Part shown: piece after piece, positions 17,168 through 25,900 of the stretch
Numbering within the stretch: position 1 is the first letter of the stretch
Layout of the letters: every line of letters starts with the position of its first letter
Notes under the pieces: generated by a model
Databases searched by the model: none
The model's input: the letters and a program-made list of their open reading frames with translations, nothing else
Told to the model about the DNA's origin: nothing
Position numbers and translations under genes: made by a program
Origin: Planosporangium thailandense
GTDB lineage: Bacteria > Actinomycetota > Actinomycetes > Mycobacteriales > Micromonosporaceae
Assembly: GCF_011947195.1 (NCBI RefSeq)
Contig: NZ_JAATVY010000026.1
Location: 20,960-84,959 of the forward strand
DNA: 64,000 nt
Direction of reading: 5' to 3'

Positions 17168-18484
17168 TCACATCACCGCGTACTCGGGGCTGGCCAGGCC
17201 CAGCGCGATCAACTGCCGGACGTTGCCGGCCGACTTGGCCAGCACCGCCCGCGTACGGTCGGTGAACGCGTCGACCACGAGCAGCCGGGCGAGCGCCTCC
17301 GGGCGCTGTGCCGCCGGCACCGCGGCCAGCGCGGCGATCGTGGCGGGCGCGGCCTGTGCGGCGAGAGCGTCGGCCATCCGCAGCTTCACCTGGATGGCCG
17401 AGGTGGTCAGCCAGGCGGCCCCGGAGGGCCACCCGCCGACGTTCGGCGGCGCGAACGGCACCTGCCCGAGCTGTTCGAGGTCCTGCAGGAGCTGGCGCTG
17501 CTGCTTGTCGGACAGTGCGCGCGGGCGGATGCCCAGCTGGCGCATGGCGCCGACGGCCCATTCCACGGGTTGTTTGACCAGCTGCCCGCGCGTGTCGGCG
17601 AACGCGGGATCGGTGAGTAGTGCCCGCAGCAGGTCGGTGATGTTGCGCCGCGCGCGGTAGGCCGCCGCCAGCCGGCTCCGCACGTCGTCGGGCAGCGGCT
17701 GCGCGGAGGCGTACCGCAGCCATAGCCGCGCGGTGAGGAACTCCGCGTTCACCGGCTGCGCGAGCAGGATGTCGGCGAAGCCGTCGGCGTCGAACGATCC
17801 GGTACGTCCGAGGATCGTCTTCACCCCGCCGTCGTGGCGCTTGGGGTCGAACATGGACTTCTGGAGCGCGCGGCTCATGCCCCACCCGGTGAGCGCGCGG
17901 GCACCCTCCCGTACGTCGGTCTCGGTGTAGTTGCCGATGCCGAGGGTGAACAGCTCCATCAGCTCGCGCGCGAGGTTCTCGTTGGGTGCGGTGTTGGCGT
18001 TGGTCTGCCCGTCCAGCCAAATGATGAGCGCCGGGTCGCGCAGCATCGCTTTCACCAGCACCCCGAAGTCGCCGCCGCCGAGCCGGCGCAGCGTCTGCTG
18101 CTGGAGCACCATCAGGCCGGCGTCGCGGACCTTCTCCACGGAGGTCGCCCAGTGCCCGTGCCAGAAGAAGGTCAGCTTCTCGGGTAGCTGGTGGTCGGCC
18201 TGCGTCATGCGGTCCAGCCACCACAGCGTCGCGGTCCGCTGCTGGTCGAGCACCTGTTGGCGGGCCCGCTGGATCTTGGCGGGGTCACCGGTGGCGGGGA
18301 CCGCGGGTACGAAGGGGAGGGTGGGTGCCGGGGTACGGGCGGCTCCGGCGTCGTCACCCGCCGGAGCGAGCAGCGCGGCGACGGTGGCGTCGACGCCTAC
18401 GCGCTCGGCGCGGTCGACCTCGTCGGCGCGCGGACCGAAGGTGGCGCGGCGCAGCACATGTGCAACTTCCGCACGGGTGGTCAT
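17168..18484 (-). CDS. DUF1800 family protein
   Basis: A 438-residue protein with the DUF1800 hallmarks: an N-terminal HVLRRATFGPRADEVDR, a central LPEKLTFFWHGHWATS and NENLARELMELFTLGIGNYTE, and a C-terminal NVGGWPSGAAWL. I place the start at ATG 18484 because the conserved N-terminus begins there; the open frame continues upstream without protein-like sequence. DUF1800 and DUF1501 genes are usually neighbours and are found in many environmental bacteria. A role in the envelope is suspected, without proof. No signal peptide is visible, unlike its partner. Confidence 0.9.
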   Translation of the reverse strand: MTTRAEVAHVLRRATFGPRADEVDRAERVGVDATVAALLAPAGDDAGAARTPAPTLPFVPAVPATGDPAKIQRARQQVLDQQRTATLWWLDRMTQADHQLPEKLTFFWHGHWATSVEKVRDAGLMVLQQQTLRRLGGGDFGVLVKAMLRDPALIIWLDGQTNANTAPNENLARELMELFTLGIGNYTETDVREGARALTGWGMSRALQKSMFDPKRHDGGVKTILGRTGSFDADGFADILLAQPVNAEFLTARLWLRYASAQPLPDDVRSRLAAAYRARRNITDLLRALLTDPAFADTRGQLVKQPVEWAVGAMRQLGIRPRALSDKQQRQLLQDLEQLGQVPFAPPNVGGWPSGAAWLTTSAIQVKLRMADALAAQAAPATIAALAAVPAAQRPEALARLLVVDAFTDRTRAVLAKSAGNVRQLIALGLASPEYAVM

Positions 18485-18739
18485 GAGCGAATCGTAGAGC
18501 GACGATGTCCGAGAAAGGTAACGACCCTGTTCAGTGCCTGTCAGTAGGTGACCGGCGCCGGGCGGTGACGGGTACGGGCGGTCGCTGTGGGTAACCCGTT
18601 CGCTGGGCGGCCGGGGTGGCCCGTCCGTGTCATCCTGAGCTGGGAATCGCGACCCGGATTGTCCGACCCGGATCGTCCGGCCCACAGATGACGGAACGTG
18701 ATCTGAAGAACTGAACACGGCGCGCGGCGCCGCTCGATG

Positions 18740-18758
18740 TTAGGTTAGGTTTACCTAC
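18740..18758 (+). promoter_or_regulatory. DtxR/IdeR iron box upstream of feoA
   Basis: TTAGGTTAGGTTTACCTAC matches the 19-bp DtxR/IdeR consensus TTAGGTTAGGCTAACCTAA at 16 of 19 positions. It sits 22 bp before the feoA start codon, where iron-loaded repressor would block transcription. This is the only such site I noticed in the window. Confidence 0.85.
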
Positions 18759-18780
18759 CATCACGTCGCGGGGAGTAGGC

Positions 18781-19014
18781 ATGGACCTTCGGGACTGCCG
18801 ACCGGCCGACCGGGCACGCCTGAACCGGATCGAGGGCGACCGCCAGCAGCGTCGCCGGCTCATGGAGCTGGGCTTCGTGCCCGGTCAGATCCTGCGGGTC
18901 CTCGGCCGTGGCGCCACCGGCGGCCTGCTGCTGGCCGTCGGAGACGCGCGCATCGCCGTCGACGTGGAGACCTGCCGGGCGCTGCGCGTCGACCTGATCC
19001 GCGCGGCCGCGTGA
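18781..19014 (+). CDS. feoA: FeoA family ferrous iron transport protein
   Basis: FeoA is a small SH3-like cytoplasmic protein that assists FeoB in ferrous iron uptake. The 77-residue product has the expected pattern: LMELGFVPGQILRVLG in the middle and a final VDVETCRALRVD strand. GGGGAGTAGGC precedes the ATG. It is the first gene of a three-gene operon under an iron box, and its stop codon overlaps the FeoB start (TGATG). Confidence 0.93.
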   Translation: MDLRDCRPADRARLNRIEGDRQQRRRLMELGFVPGQILRVLGRGATGGLLLAVGDARIAVDVETCRALRVDLIRAAA

Positions 19015-21284
19015 TGGCGGCCCGCCCGGTGACGAGCCCGACCACGCGCAGGATTCCCTCCCCCCAGCCGACCCGTCCCGCACCCTGCTGCGAGCCGGTT
19101 ACCGACGGCCCCGTCGGGGAGGTCGACCCCGCCCGCCACGACGCCCGGGTCGCGCTCGTGGGCAACCCCAACGTCGGCAAGTCCACGCTGTTCAACGCGG
19201 TCACCGGCGCCCGCCAGCACGTCGGCAACTGGCCTGGCAAGACCGTACACGTCGCCACCGGCACCTGGCGGCTGGGCGACCGCGCCGTCGAGGTCGTCGA
19301 CCTGCCCGGCACGTACAGCCTGCTGCCGCAGTCCCCCGACGAGGAGCTGACCCGCGACCTGCTGGTGGACCGGGGGCTCGCCGGCCGCCCGGACCTCGCC
19401 GTCGTCGTGGTCGACGCGTCGAACCTGGCCCGCAACCTGTACCTGCTCGCCCAGGTCCTGGAGGCCGGCGTGCCGGTCGTGGTGGCGCTGACCATGGTCG
19501 ACGTGGCCGCCGGGCGCGGCATCGACGTCGATGCCGAGGCGTTGGGGCGGGCGGTCGGCGTACCGGTCGTGCCCGTCGTACCCCGGCAGCGCCGCGGCTG
19601 CGGTGAGCTCGCGGCGGAGGTGGCCCACGCGCTGTCGCACGCGGCGGCCCACGGGCGGGCGGACGCCGCCGCGCACGGCGTCGACCTGGGGCAACCGGTC
19701 GAGGCCGTCGTCGCCGACCTCGGCGTGCTGATCGCGGCGACGCCGGCCGTCGCCGAGCGGTTCCCCGCCCGCTGGCTCGCGCTCGAGCTGCTGACCGAAG
19801 GCCCCGGCGCCGCCCACCTCGCCGACCTGGCCGGCACCGAGGCGATCCACGCTGCGGTACCGGTGGCGCGGCGGCGCCTGATCGAGGCCGCTCCGGGCGA
19901 CGAGCCGGCTCTCCCGGGCGACGATCTTTTCGACGACGACGCCGAGACGGTCGTCGCGGAGCGGCGCTACGCCTGGGTACACGGCGTCGTGGCGGCCTCC
20001 GTGCGGCGCGCCGGCGAGGACATCGTCACCTGGTCGGACCGCATCGACCGGGTGCTGACCTCCCGCCTGCTGGGGCTGCCGGTCTTCCTGCTGGTCATGT
20101 GGGGCGTCTTCGAAGCCACCACCCGGGTCGCCGCACCGCTGCAGAGCGGGCTGCAGTCGCTGCTGGACGGACCCGTCGGCAGCGGCGTCGGCTGGCTGCT
20201 CACCCGCGTGGGCATCGGCACCGACGGCTGGGTCGGCGGGCTCGTACTCAACGGCCTCGTCGCGGGCGTCGGTCAGCTGCTGACCTTCGTGCCGCTCATG
20301 GCCATCATGTTCGTGCTCCTCGCCCTGCTCGAGGACTCCGGGTACATGGCGCGGGCGGCGTTCGTGGTCGACCGGTTCATGCGGCTCATCGGCCTGCCCG
20401 GCCGGGCGTTCCTGCCCCTCATCGTCGGCTTCGGCTGCAACGTGCCGGCGATCGCCGGCACCCGCATCCTGTCCGACACCCGGCAACGGTTGCTGACCAG
20501 CCTGCTCGTCCCGTACGTCACCTGCAGCGCGCGGTTGACGGTGTACGTGCTGCTCGCCAACGTCTTCTTCGGCAGCTCCGCCGGCACGGCCGTGTTCGCC
20601 ATGTACGTGTTGTCGATCGCGCTCATCATCCTGATCGGCCTCGGCCTGCGCCGGACGCTGTTCCGCGGACACACGCGGGAGCCCCTGGTGCTGGAGCTAC
20701 CGGCGTACCGGCGGCCCACAGCGCGCGTGGTGGGCCTGCAGACGTGGCAGAAGCTGGCCGGGTTCCTCAAGACCGCCGGCGGCATCATCGTCCTCACCGT
20801 CACCGCCGTGTGGCTGCTGTCGTCGATCCCGGTACGCGGCGGCGCGGGGACGCCCGGACACACCCCGGTCGAACAGAGCCTGTTCGGGGCCACGGCGCGG
20901 ACGATCGCGCCCGCGTTCGCCCCGGCCGGGTACGGCGACTGGCACGCGAGCGCGGCGCTGATGACGGGCTTCGTCGCCAAGGAGGCCGTGGTGGCGACGT
21001 TCGCGCAGACGTACAGCGCGGCCGAGCCGTCCGACGTGCACCGGGCCGGACAGCTGGGGCCGCAACTGGTCGCCACGTTCACCCACACCTCCGGCGGGCA
21101 CACCGCCGTGGCCGTACTGGCCTTCATGGTGTTCCTGCTCGCGTACACGCCGTGCATGGCCACGGTCGCCGCGCAGCGCGCCGAGATCGGCACCCGGTGG
21201 ACCCTCGTCGGTATGGGGATCCAGCTGGCCGTGGCGTGGCTGTTGTCGGTACTCGTCTTCCAGGTGGGGAGCCTGCTGTGGTGA
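19014..21284 (+). CDS. feoB: Ferrous iron transporter FeoB
   Basis: A 756-residue GTPase-coupled membrane transporter. The N-terminal G domain has G1 GNPNVGKST, the G2 region with NWPGKTV, G3 DLPGTYSL and G4 TMVD. A helical linker follows, then the membrane domain from about residue 345 with Gate motifs (GYMARAAFVVDRFM; GFGCNVPAI) and a C-terminal CMATVAA. A Pro-rich extension of about 40 residues precedes the G domain. ATG 19014 and GTG 19011 are both possible starts. The gene overlaps feoA before it and the FeoC-like gene after it, so the three are co-translated. Confidence 0.95.
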   Translation: MAARPVTSPTTRRIPSPQPTRPAPCCEPVTDGPVGEVDPARHDARVALVGNPNVGKSTLFNAVTGARQHVGNWPGKTVHVATGTWRLGDRAVEVVDLPGTYSLLPQSPDEELTRDLLVDRGLAGRPDLAVVVVDASNLARNLYLLAQVLEAGVPVVVALTMVDVAAGRGIDVDAEALGRAVGVPVVPVVPRQRRGCGELAAEVAHALSHAAAHGRADAAAHGVDLGQPVEAVVADLGVLIAATPAVAERFPARWLALELLTEGPGAAHLADLAGTEAIHAAVPVARRRLIEAAPGDEPALPGDDLFDDDAETVVAERRYAWVHGVVAASVRRAGEDIVTWSDRIDRVLTSRLLGLPVFLLVMWGVFEATTRVAAPLQSGLQSLLDGPVGSGVGWLLTRVGIGTDGWVGGLVLNGLVAGVGQLLTFVPLMAIMFVLLALLEDSGYMARAAFVVDRFMRLIGLPGRAFLPLIVGFGCNVPAIAGTRILSDTRQRLLTSLLVPYVTCSARLTVYVLLANVFFGSSAGTAVFAMYVLSIALIILIGLGLRRTLFRGHTREPLVLELPAYRRPTARVVGLQTWQKLAGFLKTAGGIIVLTVTAVWLLSSIPVRGGAGTPGHTPVEQSLFGATARTIAPAFAPAGYGDWHASAALMTGFVAKEAVVATFAQTYSAAEPSDVHRAGQLGPQLVATFTHTSGGHTAVAVLAFMVFLLAYTPCMATVAAQRAEIGTRWTLVGMGIQLAVAWLLSVLVFQVGSLLW

Positions 21285-21589
21285 ACGGGCGAGGGGCCAG
21301 CCCGCTCCGTCAGGTGCTGCGTGAGATCCGGTCGGCCGACAGCGTGAGCCTCGACGAGGTGGCGCGGAACGTCGGCGTGAGCCGCGGTGAGGTCGACGCC
21401 ATGGTCGACTACTGGGTGCGTCGGGGACAGCTGACGGTCGAGGAGATCGGCCGGGGCTGCCCCGGCGGCGGGTGCGGTAGCTGCCCGTCCGGCAACGGCG
21501 ACGCGCCCGGCTGCGGAAGCCCGACCACCGGCGGCCCGGTCCTGCTCGCCATCACCATCCCCACCCGGCGCGGCCCCGAGGCGGGCTGA
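21281..21589 (+). CDS. FeoC-like winged-helix protein with Cys-rich tail
   Basis: The 102-residue protein starts at a GTG overlapping the feoB stop by 4 bp. Residues 8-62 form a winged-helix pattern (LRQVLREIRSADSVSLDEVARNVGVSRGEVDAMVDYWVRRG reads as helix-turn-helix then wing). Residues 63-78 hold five cysteines (GCPGGGCGSCPSGN, then APGCG). FeoC proteins of gamma-proteobacteria have a similar winged helix plus a Cys cluster that binds Fe-S. By position and layout this is the actinobacterial counterpart, possibly linking FeoB activity to oxygen or iron state. Confidence 0.78.
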   Translation: MNGRGASPLRQVLREIRSADSVSLDEVARNVGVSRGEVDAMVDYWVRRGQLTVEEIGRGCPGGGCGSCPSGNGDAPGCGSPTTGGPVLLAITIPTRRGPEAG

Positions 21590-21607
21590 CGCGACCGGCC
21601 CGCCGAA

Positions 21608-22393
21608 TCAGGCCCACTGGTCGATCGCGAGCTTGCCGACCAGCACGGTCACCACCGCCAGCAGCACCAGCCGGACGAAGCCCGATCCGCGCTTCAACGC
21701 GGTCGCCGCCCCGAGCCGGGCGCCGGCGACGTTGAACACGGCCATGCCCAGCCCGGTCAGCCACAGCACGTGCCCCTGGGTGGCGAACACGGCGAGCGCG
21801 CCGAAGTTGGTGCCGGCGTTGATGACCTTGGCCATGGCCGAGCTGTGCACGAAGTCCTGGCCGAGCACGCCGATGAAGGTGAAGATCAGGAAGGTGCCGG
21901 TGCCGGGGCCCAGGATGCCGTCGTAGAAGGCGATGACGACGCCGGCGAGCACCAGCGCGATCGCCCGCCGCCGGGCCTGCTGGTCCAGCTCCGCCTGGAG
22001 CGTGCCGAACTGCGGCCGGAACACGACGAACAGCGCGACCGCCAGCAACATCACCATGATGACGGGCCGCAGGTACGACGTCGGTACCGCCGAGGCCGAC
22101 AGCGCGCCGAGCCCGGCGCACACCACCGCGAGCCCCGCCGCCGGGCCGAGCGTGCGCCAGTCCAGCTTGGTGCGCCGGGCGTACGTCACCGCGGCGGTCG
22201 TCGTACCGGTGATGGAGGCGAGCTTGTTGGTGCCCAGCGCGGCGGCCACCGGGACGTTGGGCGCGGCCAGCAGCAGCGCGGGCAGTTGCACCAGGCCGCC
22301 GCCGCCGGCGACCGCGTCGATCCAGCCTGCGACGCCCGCAGCGGCGAACAGCAGAAGCAGGTGTTGCACACTCACAGGCACTCCCAGCGGCAC
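21608..22393 (-). CDS. TSUP (TauE/SafE) family membrane transporter
   Basis: A 261-residue protein with seven to eight hydrophobic segments and the TSUP signature near both repeats: GWIDAVAGGGGLVQLPALL near residue 20 and FYDGILGPGTGTFLIF near residue 150. The family exports sulfite, sulfoacetate or related organosulfur anions; the substrate here is unknown. An internal GTG at 22375 (VSVQHLLLLF) is an alternative start, nearer the first membrane segment. It is convergent with the feo operon and 18 bp from it. Confidence 0.87.
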   Translation of the reverse strand: MPLGVPVSVQHLLLLFAAAGVAGWIDAVAGGGGLVQLPALLLAAPNVPVAAALGTNKLASITGTTTAAVTYARRTKLDWRTLGPAAGLAVVCAGLGALSASAVPTSYLRPVIMVMLLAVALFVVFRPQFGTLQAELDQQARRRAIALVLAGVVIAFYDGILGPGTGTFLIFTFIGVLGQDFVHSSAMAKVINAGTNFGALAVFATQGHVLWLTGLGMAVFNVAGARLGAATALKRGSGFVRLVLLAVVTVLVGKLAIDQWA

Positions 22394-22477
22394 GGGCGGC
22401 GGATCTCGTGAAGCACCGTAACGGGCGAGTGGCCGTGCGTTCGTTTCAGGCCGGGCGCGTGTCGGCCTCCGCTCAGG

Positions 22478-23974
22478 TCAGGCGGTGCGGGTGCCGCCGG
22501 CGCGGCCCCGCCGCGCCGCGGCGGAGCCGGGCGACAGGTGCCCGCCGTAGCTGGCCGGACCCGGTTGCCGGCGCCGCCGGGCCGGCCCGGCAACCGCGTA
22601 CCGGGTGTGAACCGCGGACTGGCCGGCGCCGCGCGGGCGCGGCGTGGATTCGACGACCGCGACGGTAGCGGCTGCCGGATGCGCCGCCACGGCCGCGTCC
22701 GCCGCGGCGGTCACGGAGCCGGCCGGCAGCGCGCCCGCACCCGTCGTGGCCGGAACGGTCGCGGACGCCGTCGCGCCCAACCGGGCCAGCAGCACCGCCG
22801 CTGCCGCGCAGACGGCCAGGCACACCGCTCCGGCGAACACCAGGGCCGTACGCGGACCGAGGCGCTCGGACAGCCAGCCGAGCAGCGGCGCGCCCGCCAT
22901 TCCGGACAGCGACCCGACGATCGACATCGCCGACACGACCCGGCCGCGCATGTCCTCGCGGGTGTCCAGCTGCACGCGCGCCGCGACGGTCGTGTCGATC
23001 GTGATCGCGGCGGCCGCGATCGGCACCAGGACGACGGCGAACGACAGCAGGTTCGGGACCAGCCCGGAGACCAGCTGCAGCGCGCTGGCCACCGTGCCCG
23101 CCACCAGCAGCAGCCGGTGGGACAGCTGCGCCCGCTGGGCGGTGACGAGCGCGCCGAGGATGGTTCCGGCGGCGAACACCGTGGACAGCAGTCCGTACCC
23201 GGCGCCGCCCGAGTGCAGCGGCCCGGCGCTCATGGCCGCCATCGTGACCTGGTAGTTGCGCCCGAGGCAGCCGAGCGCCAGCGACAGGGCGAGCGTGACC
23301 AGGACGACCGGTTGGCGCAGCAGGTAGGAGAACCCGGCTCGGACGCCGCGTTCGGCTGCCGGGGCGTCCGAGGCGCCGGCGAGCGGGTGCCACTCGTGCG
23401 GGCGCATCAGCAGCAGCGCGGCGACGACGGCGAGGAAGCTCAGGGCGTTGCCGGCGAACAGCGCGCCCGGGCCGGCCGCGGCGACCAGCACACCGCCGAG
23501 GCTCATCCCGACGATCCGGCCGGTCGAGTTGATCAGTGAGCCGAGGGCCAGCGCGTTGCCCAGCGACTTCGGTCCGACCACCATCGTGCCGAAGCGGCCG
23601 AGCGCCGGGCCGTCGACCGCCGATGTCACGCCGGCGAGCAGGGAGATCAGGTACACCGGCCACACGGCGTGGGAGCCGGAGAACACGACGAACGCGAGCG
23701 CGCCGGCCAGCGAGGCGTGGACGAGCTGGCTGACCACCAGCAGCGGCCGCGGCCGGATCCGGTCGGCCAGCGCGCCGGCGTACGGGCCCAGCAGGAGGAC
23801 GGGCAGGGACTGCAGCAGAACGCCGAAGCCCATCTTCGTCGCGGAGCCGGTGGACTGCAGCAGGTACCAGTTGACGCCGAGCACCTGCATCCAGGTGCCG
23901 ATGATGGAGATCAGATCGGCCGTTGCCCACAGGCGGTAGTTGTACTGACGCAGCGCTCCGAACATCGGTCGCAC
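22478..23974 (-). CDS. MFS transporter (enterobactin-exporter-like family)
   Basis: A major facilitator protein of about 498 residues with 12 predicted membrane segments in the first 415. The N-terminus RQYNYRLWATADLISIIGTWMQ and the loop GALADRIRPRPLL resemble EntS-like drug and siderophore exporters. A C-terminal cytoplasmic tail of about 80 residues, rich in Ala, Arg and Pro, is not part of the fold. I prefer GTG 23974 (GGGGG seven bases upstream) to the longer open frame; ATG 23965 is also possible. The substrate is unknown. Confidence 0.85.
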   Translation of the reverse strand: MRPMFGALRQYNYRLWATADLISIIGTWMQVLGVNWYLLQSTGSATKMGFGVLLQSLPVLLLGPYAGALADRIRPRPLLVVSQLVHASLAGALAFVVFSGSHAVWPVYLISLLAGVTSAVDGPALGRFGTMVVGPKSLGNALALGSLINSTGRIVGMSLGGVLVAAAGPGALFAGNALSFLAVVAALLLMRPHEWHPLAGASDAPAAERGVRAGFSYLLRQPVVLVTLALSLALGCLGRNYQVTMAAMSAGPLHSGGAGYGLLSTVFAAGTILGALVTAQRAQLSHRLLLVAGTVASALQLVSGLVPNLLSFAVVLVPIAAAAITIDTTVAARVQLDTREDMRGRVVSAMSIVGSLSGMAGAPLLGWLSERLGPRTALVFAGAVCLAVCAAAAVLLARLGATASATVPATTGAGALPAGSVTAAADAAVAAHPAAATVAVVESTPRPRGAGQSAVHTRYAVAGPARRRRQPGPASYGGHLSPGSAAARRGRAGGTRTA

Positions 23975-24536
23975 GCGGAAGCCCCCAAGGTGTCGCGGTC
24001 GTACCGCGATCACTGATCGGAGCGGGCGTGCGCCGGGCACGAGGCGCGCCCGGACCGGTCCCGGCTCGCACCCGTACGGCATCCGATGCGGGCCGGTAGG
24101 GGTTCAGGCGTTACTGCGGTACAGCGGTGTGTTGCGTGCCCACTTTGTCACCGTTCCGGGCGCTCTCGGCCCGGTCCGGGACTTGTTCGACTGGTCGTCG
24201 GCGCAGTTCCGTGCGCCAGGCAGCGGGCGCGCGACGATCAGCGCGTCCGCGTTGGGCCAATCTTCGCCGTGGGCTCTGCGTTTTCGTGCTGCTAATGCCT
24301 AATCGTCCGTTTTTCCTAACCGGACAGCCGAACCGCAGCAGGATGATCTGCCGGACGCCGTGAGCGGGATCCGGCCGAACACACGTGAACGTCTCGGCCG
24401 GCCGTCGACGCGACCGCGCAGCAGATTCGCGATGCCGGTCCCCGGCAGCCCGCGGCTGCCGGGGACCTTCGTCGGGTGCCGTGGGGCCTCGGCGCGGCCG
24501 GGCCCCACATGCGCTATCTACCTCGTGCTACCTCGG
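23975..24536. other. Intergenic region, 562 bp, no credible gene
   Basis: No open frame here has protein-like composition or a ribosome binding site. The segment contains a strong hairpin at 24437-24467 (see separate entry) and a less GC-rich stretch around 24285-24345 with a run of five T. It also holds the upstream region of the minus-strand MFS gene. A small RNA is possible. Confidence 0.5.
24437..24467. terminator. Perfect 13-bp hairpin, candidate terminator or sRNA end
   Basis: GGTCCCCGGCAGC and its exact complement flank the loop CCGCG. TTCGTC follows on the plus strand, so there is no long U tract. It lies 70 bp beyond the 3' end of the minus-strand Cys/His-rich gene and could end that transcript, or end an unannotated plus-strand RNA. 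Confidence 0.5.
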
Positions 24537-24977
24537 TCACCACCAGGCGCCGCCGTCACCGCCGGTGTTCTCGCCGCCCCCGGGGCCACCGGTCTCCTGG
24601 CCGCCCCCGGGGCCACCGGTCTCCTGGCCGCCCTCGCCGGGGTGCCGGTACCCGTGATGGTGGTGGTGCTGCATGCAACAGCAGCAGCACTCGTGCTCTT
24701 CGGGCTCTGACGTACCGGGAGCACCTGGAGCGCCGGTCGCGCCCGGAGCGCCGGGAGCGCCTGGGGTGCCGGGCGCACCGGCGCCGCCGCCCGGGCTTGT
24801 TGTGTGGTGGGGCCCGGGCGACGTGGTCATACCCGGTACGGTCGTCGGGCTGGGGACCGTCGTCGTGGTGGGCGTCGGCGACGGTACGGCGTCGGCCGCC
24901 GCCACGCCGACCCCGCCGCCGAGAGCCATGGCGGTCGCCGCCACGGTGGTCACGACGACGCGCCTGATCGGCTTCAT
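24537..24977 (-). CDS. Secreted collagen-like protein with Cys5 and His5 tracts
   Basis: A 146-residue protein with a Sec signal peptide (MKPIRRVVVTTVAATAMALG, cleavage after AAADA near residue 30). A Pro/Thr-rich stretch is followed by Gly-x-Pro/Ala-type repeats (GAPGTPGAPGAPGATG), then EPEEHECCCCCMQHHHHHGYRHP and a Gly-rich end with two GQETGGPGG repeats. Five consecutive Cys and five consecutive His in one secreted peptide suggest metal binding or disulfide cross-linking. No family is recognised. AGGAGG before ATG 24977 supports translation. Confidence 0.68.
   Translation of the reverse strand: MKPIRRVVVTTVAATAMALGGGVGVAAADAVPSPTPTTTTVPSPTTVPGMTTSPGPHHTTSPGGGAGAPGTPGAPGAPGATGAPGAPGTSEPEEHECCCCCMQHHHHHGYRHPGEGGQETGGPGGGQETGGPGGGENTGGDGGAWW
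24577..24630 (-). repeat. Two perfect 27-bp tandem repeats in the Cys5/His5 gene
   Basis: Copies at 24577-24603 and 24604-24630 are identical and encode GQETGGPGG twice in the C-terminal tail of the secreted protein. Degenerate Gly-rich sequence continues on one side (ENTGGDGG). Perfect identity suggests recent duplication or slippage. Confidence 0.85.
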
Positions 24978-25168
24978 GCCGAACCTCCTGCGATATTCAG
25001 CTGTCATCCGGTGGTCGGCACCACCGGCCATCCACCCCCCAGGTTGCTCGCGGTCCCCTGAGTAAACGCTGAAGATCGACCGGGTCAGAACGTGTCGCTC
25101 GAGCCGGCGTCGCCGCCGCCCGGCCGCGGGTTCACGCCGGAGCGGCCGGGCGGCCCGTAGCCGGGGCC

Positions 25169-25786
25169 CTAGGACCGGCGGGCCCGGCGGGAGCGCCGGG
25201 TGATCCCCACGATCGCGACGACCACCGCGACCACGAGCAGGAGGCAGAACAATCCTCCGACCAGGCCGCCGCCCGACGAGCGGGCGGTCCGGTGCGCCGG
25301 CGGTCGGGCGCCCGCGGCGGGACCGTTGCGCACGGCCGTACGCATGGAGTCCAGCGCCGCGACGGTGGCCGCCGTGTAGTCGTGGTTGGCGCGGTAGGAG
25401 GTGGCGAACGACTGCGTGGCCTGCTGCGCTTCGGACTGGCTGACCCGCGATCTGGGCCCGGTACGGATCGCGAGGTGCTGCGACTGGGTGTTGACCGCGA
25501 TCACGATCGCGGTCGGGATGGTCACCTTCGACTGCGCCTCCCGATCGAACGCGGCCTTGTCGTCGGCGAACTTCGTGGTGGTGTAGACGGCGACCGGGTC
25601 GGGCAGCGAGGCCGCCTCGTTCTGTACCCGGGTGGCATCCAGCACCTGCGAGTCGTCGTGGATGGCGACGGTCGCGGCCCCCGCGGGGGCCGCCGTCAGC
25701 AGCACCGAGGCGAGGGCCGTGGCCACCGTTACGACAACCGCGCCGAAGCGTCGGCGACGCCGCGTCTGCGCCGTCAGCATGATCAT
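25169..25786 (-). CDS. Secreted TPM-domain-like membrane-anchored protein
   Basis: A 205-residue protein with a signal peptide (VVTVATALASVLLTAAPAGA, end near residue 37), an extracytoplasmic domain of about 100 residues and a C-terminal membrane segment (LVGGLFCLLLVVAVVVAIVG) followed by a basic tail. The domain resembles TPM (phosphatase-like) domains: IHDDSQVLDATRVQNEAASL at its start and IPTAIVIAVNTQSQHLAIRTG in the middle. TPM proteins are implicated in photosystem repair in plants, and their role in bacteria is open. I am moderately sure of the domain. Confidence 0.65.
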   Translation of the reverse strand: MIMLTAQTRRRRRFGAVVVTVATALASVLLTAAPAGAATVAIHDDSQVLDATRVQNEAASLPDPVAVYTTTKFADDKAAFDREAQSKVTIPTAIVIAVNTQSQHLAIRTGPRSRVSQSEAQQATQSFATSYRANHDYTAATVAALDSMRTAVRNGPAAGARPPAHRTARSSGGGLVGGLFCLLLVVAVVVAIVGITRRSRRARRS

Positions 25787-25900
25787 GCATCTCCCGTACT
25801 CGTCACCCGCCGGATACCGGCGGCCGCCATCGAGTGTGTACGCCGGTTACAAGTCGGTACCCGCGGGCGCGGCGGTCACGCGGACGGTCGGCGATCGCGA

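Noticed and set aside
24360..24710. A plus-strand open frame with a hydrophobic C-terminus (LLAAPGATGLLAAPGATGLLAA)
   Set aside because: It reads the complement of the tandem repeats of the minus-strand secreted protein. It has no ribosome binding site, and the minus-strand gene has a strong one plus a signal peptide.
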